Part shown: positions 56,750-57,580 of the stretch, piece after piece | Position numbering within the stretch: position 1 is the stretch's first letter | Layout of the letters: each line of letters opens with the position of its first letter | Assembly: GCA_016931295.1 (NCBI GenBank) | Contig: JAFGEZ010000042.1 | Span: forward strand, 1-57,580 | Reading direction: 5' to 3' | Source of the DNA: Candidatus Krumholzibacteriota bacterium | GTDB taxonomy: Bacteria > Krumholzibacteriota > Krumholzibacteriia > Krumholzibacteriales > Krumholzibacteriaceae | Length of the DNA stretch: 57,580 bases | Translations under genes and position numbers: made by a program | Notes under the pieces: generated by a model | The model's input: the letters and a program-made list of their open reading frames with translations, nothing else | The model's database searches: none | Told to the model about the DNA's origin: nothing

Positions 56750-57580
56750 CTACCGCAGCAGGATCATCTTCCGCGTGGCGGAGAATTCCCCCGCGTTGAG
56801 GCGGTAGAAGTAGATGCCGGAGGCGATGTTCGTCGCCTCGAAGGTGACGGCGTGCTCGCCGGCGGGACGGTTCCCGTCGACGAGGGTGGCCACCTCGCGG
56901 CCGGTCACGTCGTAGACCTTCAGCGAGACGCGCTGCGCGCTCGGCAGGCTGAAGCGAATCGTGGTGACCGGGTTGAAGGGGTTCGGGTGGTTCTGGCCGA
57001 GCCCGTAGACATGCGCCTCGGGAGTGCCGAGCCGCGGGCGCTCGCCCTTCGACAGGACCGCTTCCGCCTGCTCGGCGGAGAAGACCTTGCGCGGGAACTC
57101 GACGACGACGCCGTTGGGCAGCGCCGCGAAGAGGCCGAAGGCCTCGCCGTCGCCGTTGGCGGCGGGATCGAGGAACCCGCTGGCGAAGACGACGGCCGCG
57201 CCGCCGGCCAGGCCGGTGAGGTCGATGTCGTAGAGCCCGTAGTACGAGAAGTTCCAATCGCCGACGCCGCTGTAGTTTCCGAGCACGAGCGCGCGGTTGT
57301 GCGCCGCATCGAGAGAGCGGTAGCCGGTCATGTCCCCGTACTTCGCGTCGTCGACGACGAGCTTGCCGAAGAAGACGTAGACGTCCACCATCGGCGCGTC
57401 GGTCACCCCGTGCAGGGTGAAGAACTCCACCTTGGTCGGATTCTCGGCGGCCTCGCGGGCGCCGGTTTTCAGCAGCAGGGTGAAGCCCGTGTCGCGTCCG
57501 TCGGGGTTGGCCGCGAAGGCGGCGGGATCGAGGACGCCGTTGGCGATGGCGACGTAGGTCTCGCCGGCGGTGAGGGTGAC
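56750..57580 (-). CDS. Secreted DUF4397-like protein with PNPFNP sorting tail, 5' part outside the window
   Basis: The frame is open to the window edge; 276 residues are visible. Two DUF4397-like segments are seen: VTLTAGETYVAIANGVLDP with FTLLLKTGAREAA, and the part after VTDAPMVDVYVFFGKLVV with its LDPAANGDGEAFGLFAALP end. The C-terminus is HPNPFNPVTTIRF ... VTGREVATLVDG ... GIYFYRLNAGEFSATRKMILLR, the same tail type as at 46259 and 48791. It should be exported and surface-attached; binding target unknown. Confidence 0.82.
   Translation of the reverse strand, partial: VTLTAGETYVAIANGVLDPAAFAANPDGRDTGFTLLLKTGAREAAENPTKVEFFTLHGVTDAPMVDVYVFFGKLVVDDAKYGDMTGYRSLDAAHNRALVLGNYSGVGDWNFSYYGLYDIDLTGLAGGAAVVFASGFLDPAANGDGEAFGLFAALPNGVVVEFPRKVFSAEQAEAVLSKGERPRLGTPEAHVYGLGQNHPNPFNPVTTIRFSLPSAQRVSLKVYDVTGREVATLVDGNRPAGEHAVTFEATNIASGIYFYRLNAGEFSATRKMILLR

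Noticed and set aside
1-57580. CRISPR arrays, tRNA or rRNA genes, insertion sequences or prophage blocks
   Set aside because: No evenly spaced direct repeats, no cloverleaf with CCA end, and no transposase, integrase or phage structural frames were seen. The collar-like domain at 8030-9412 is part of a lone exported protein.

Overview
Composition and gene style. The window is GC-rich DNA (one 60-base line in the ABC operon counts to 70% G+C). Genes are tightly packed, with AGGAGG-type ribosome sites, ATGA/GTGA stop-start overlaps and many signal peptides and lipoboxes. Several families point to a Gram-negative bacterium of the Fibrobacteres-Chlorobi-Bacteroidetes (FCB) side of the tree, probably a candidate phylum such as Krumholzibacteriota, Eisenbacteria or Latescibacterota: a GWxTD-like protein, secreted proteins ending in a PNPFNP...RKMVLLR tail, dockerin-like EF-hand repeats, GH97 and a cobalamin-dependent ribonucleotide reductase. 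This placement is inferred from families, not from a phylogeny. No rRNA, tRNA, CRISPR array, transposase or integrase was seen.

Layout. 1-1953: 3' part of nrdJ with a strong terminator. 2.1-6.1 kb: unknown membrane/zinc-ribbon/TPR/ankyrin genes, starting with a locally AT-rich segment. 6.2-7.8 kb: GWxTD-like protein. 7.8-11.5 kb: accessory stretch with a MACPF (perforin-like)/phage-tail-collar fusion protein, a secreted protein ending in a WGAIK motif, a dockerin-like protein, and remnants of a second WGAIK protein and a second dockerin domain. 11.6-16.9 kb: small membrane proteins, an exported nickel superoxide dismutase, a lipoprotein, an ArsM-like methyltransferase, an MFS transporter, a chagasin-like lipoprotein and a second WGAIK protein. 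17-21.7 kb: flavin reductase, YbjQ-like, barrel-like, flavodoxin and TspO genes. 21.7-26.8 kb: an envelope export operon (barrel, LolD-like ATPase, two FtsX-type permeases, LolA-like carrier). 27-31.2 kb: SnoaL-like, Na+/solute symporter and GH97. 31.2-32 kb: a selenocysteine peroxiredoxin. 33-35 kb: GntR/ABC-2 cluster with a visible promoter and operator. 35-40 kb: C69 peptidase fusion, S41 peptidase, LolA-like protein and lone ABC-2 permease. 40.4-42.6 kb: hybrid histidine kinase (minus strand). 42.9-45.1 kb: NifS-SelD fusion. 45.1-50.8 kb: DUF4197 lipoprotein, a start-less small ORF and two large eight-repeat secreted proteins. 50.9-54.8 kb: serine hydrolase and a glycosyltransferase/TolB-propeller fusion (minus strand). 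55-57.6 kb: two paralogous lipoproteins and the 3' part of a DUF4397-like secreted protein.

How the parts fit. Two loci make a selenium story: the peroxiredoxin has an in-frame UGA exactly at the peroxidatic cysteine, followed by a bacterial SECIS-like hairpin, and the NifS-SelD fusion can mobilise selenium and make selenophosphate. With the exported NiSOD this suggests a peroxide/superoxide defence using unusual catalytic elements. Much of the rest is envelope export and surface proteins, with two distinct C-terminal tail types (PNPFNP/FlgD-like and WGAIK) that may reflect two sorting routes. The MACPF-collar fusion and the WGAIK tail are the best candidates for something not yet described.
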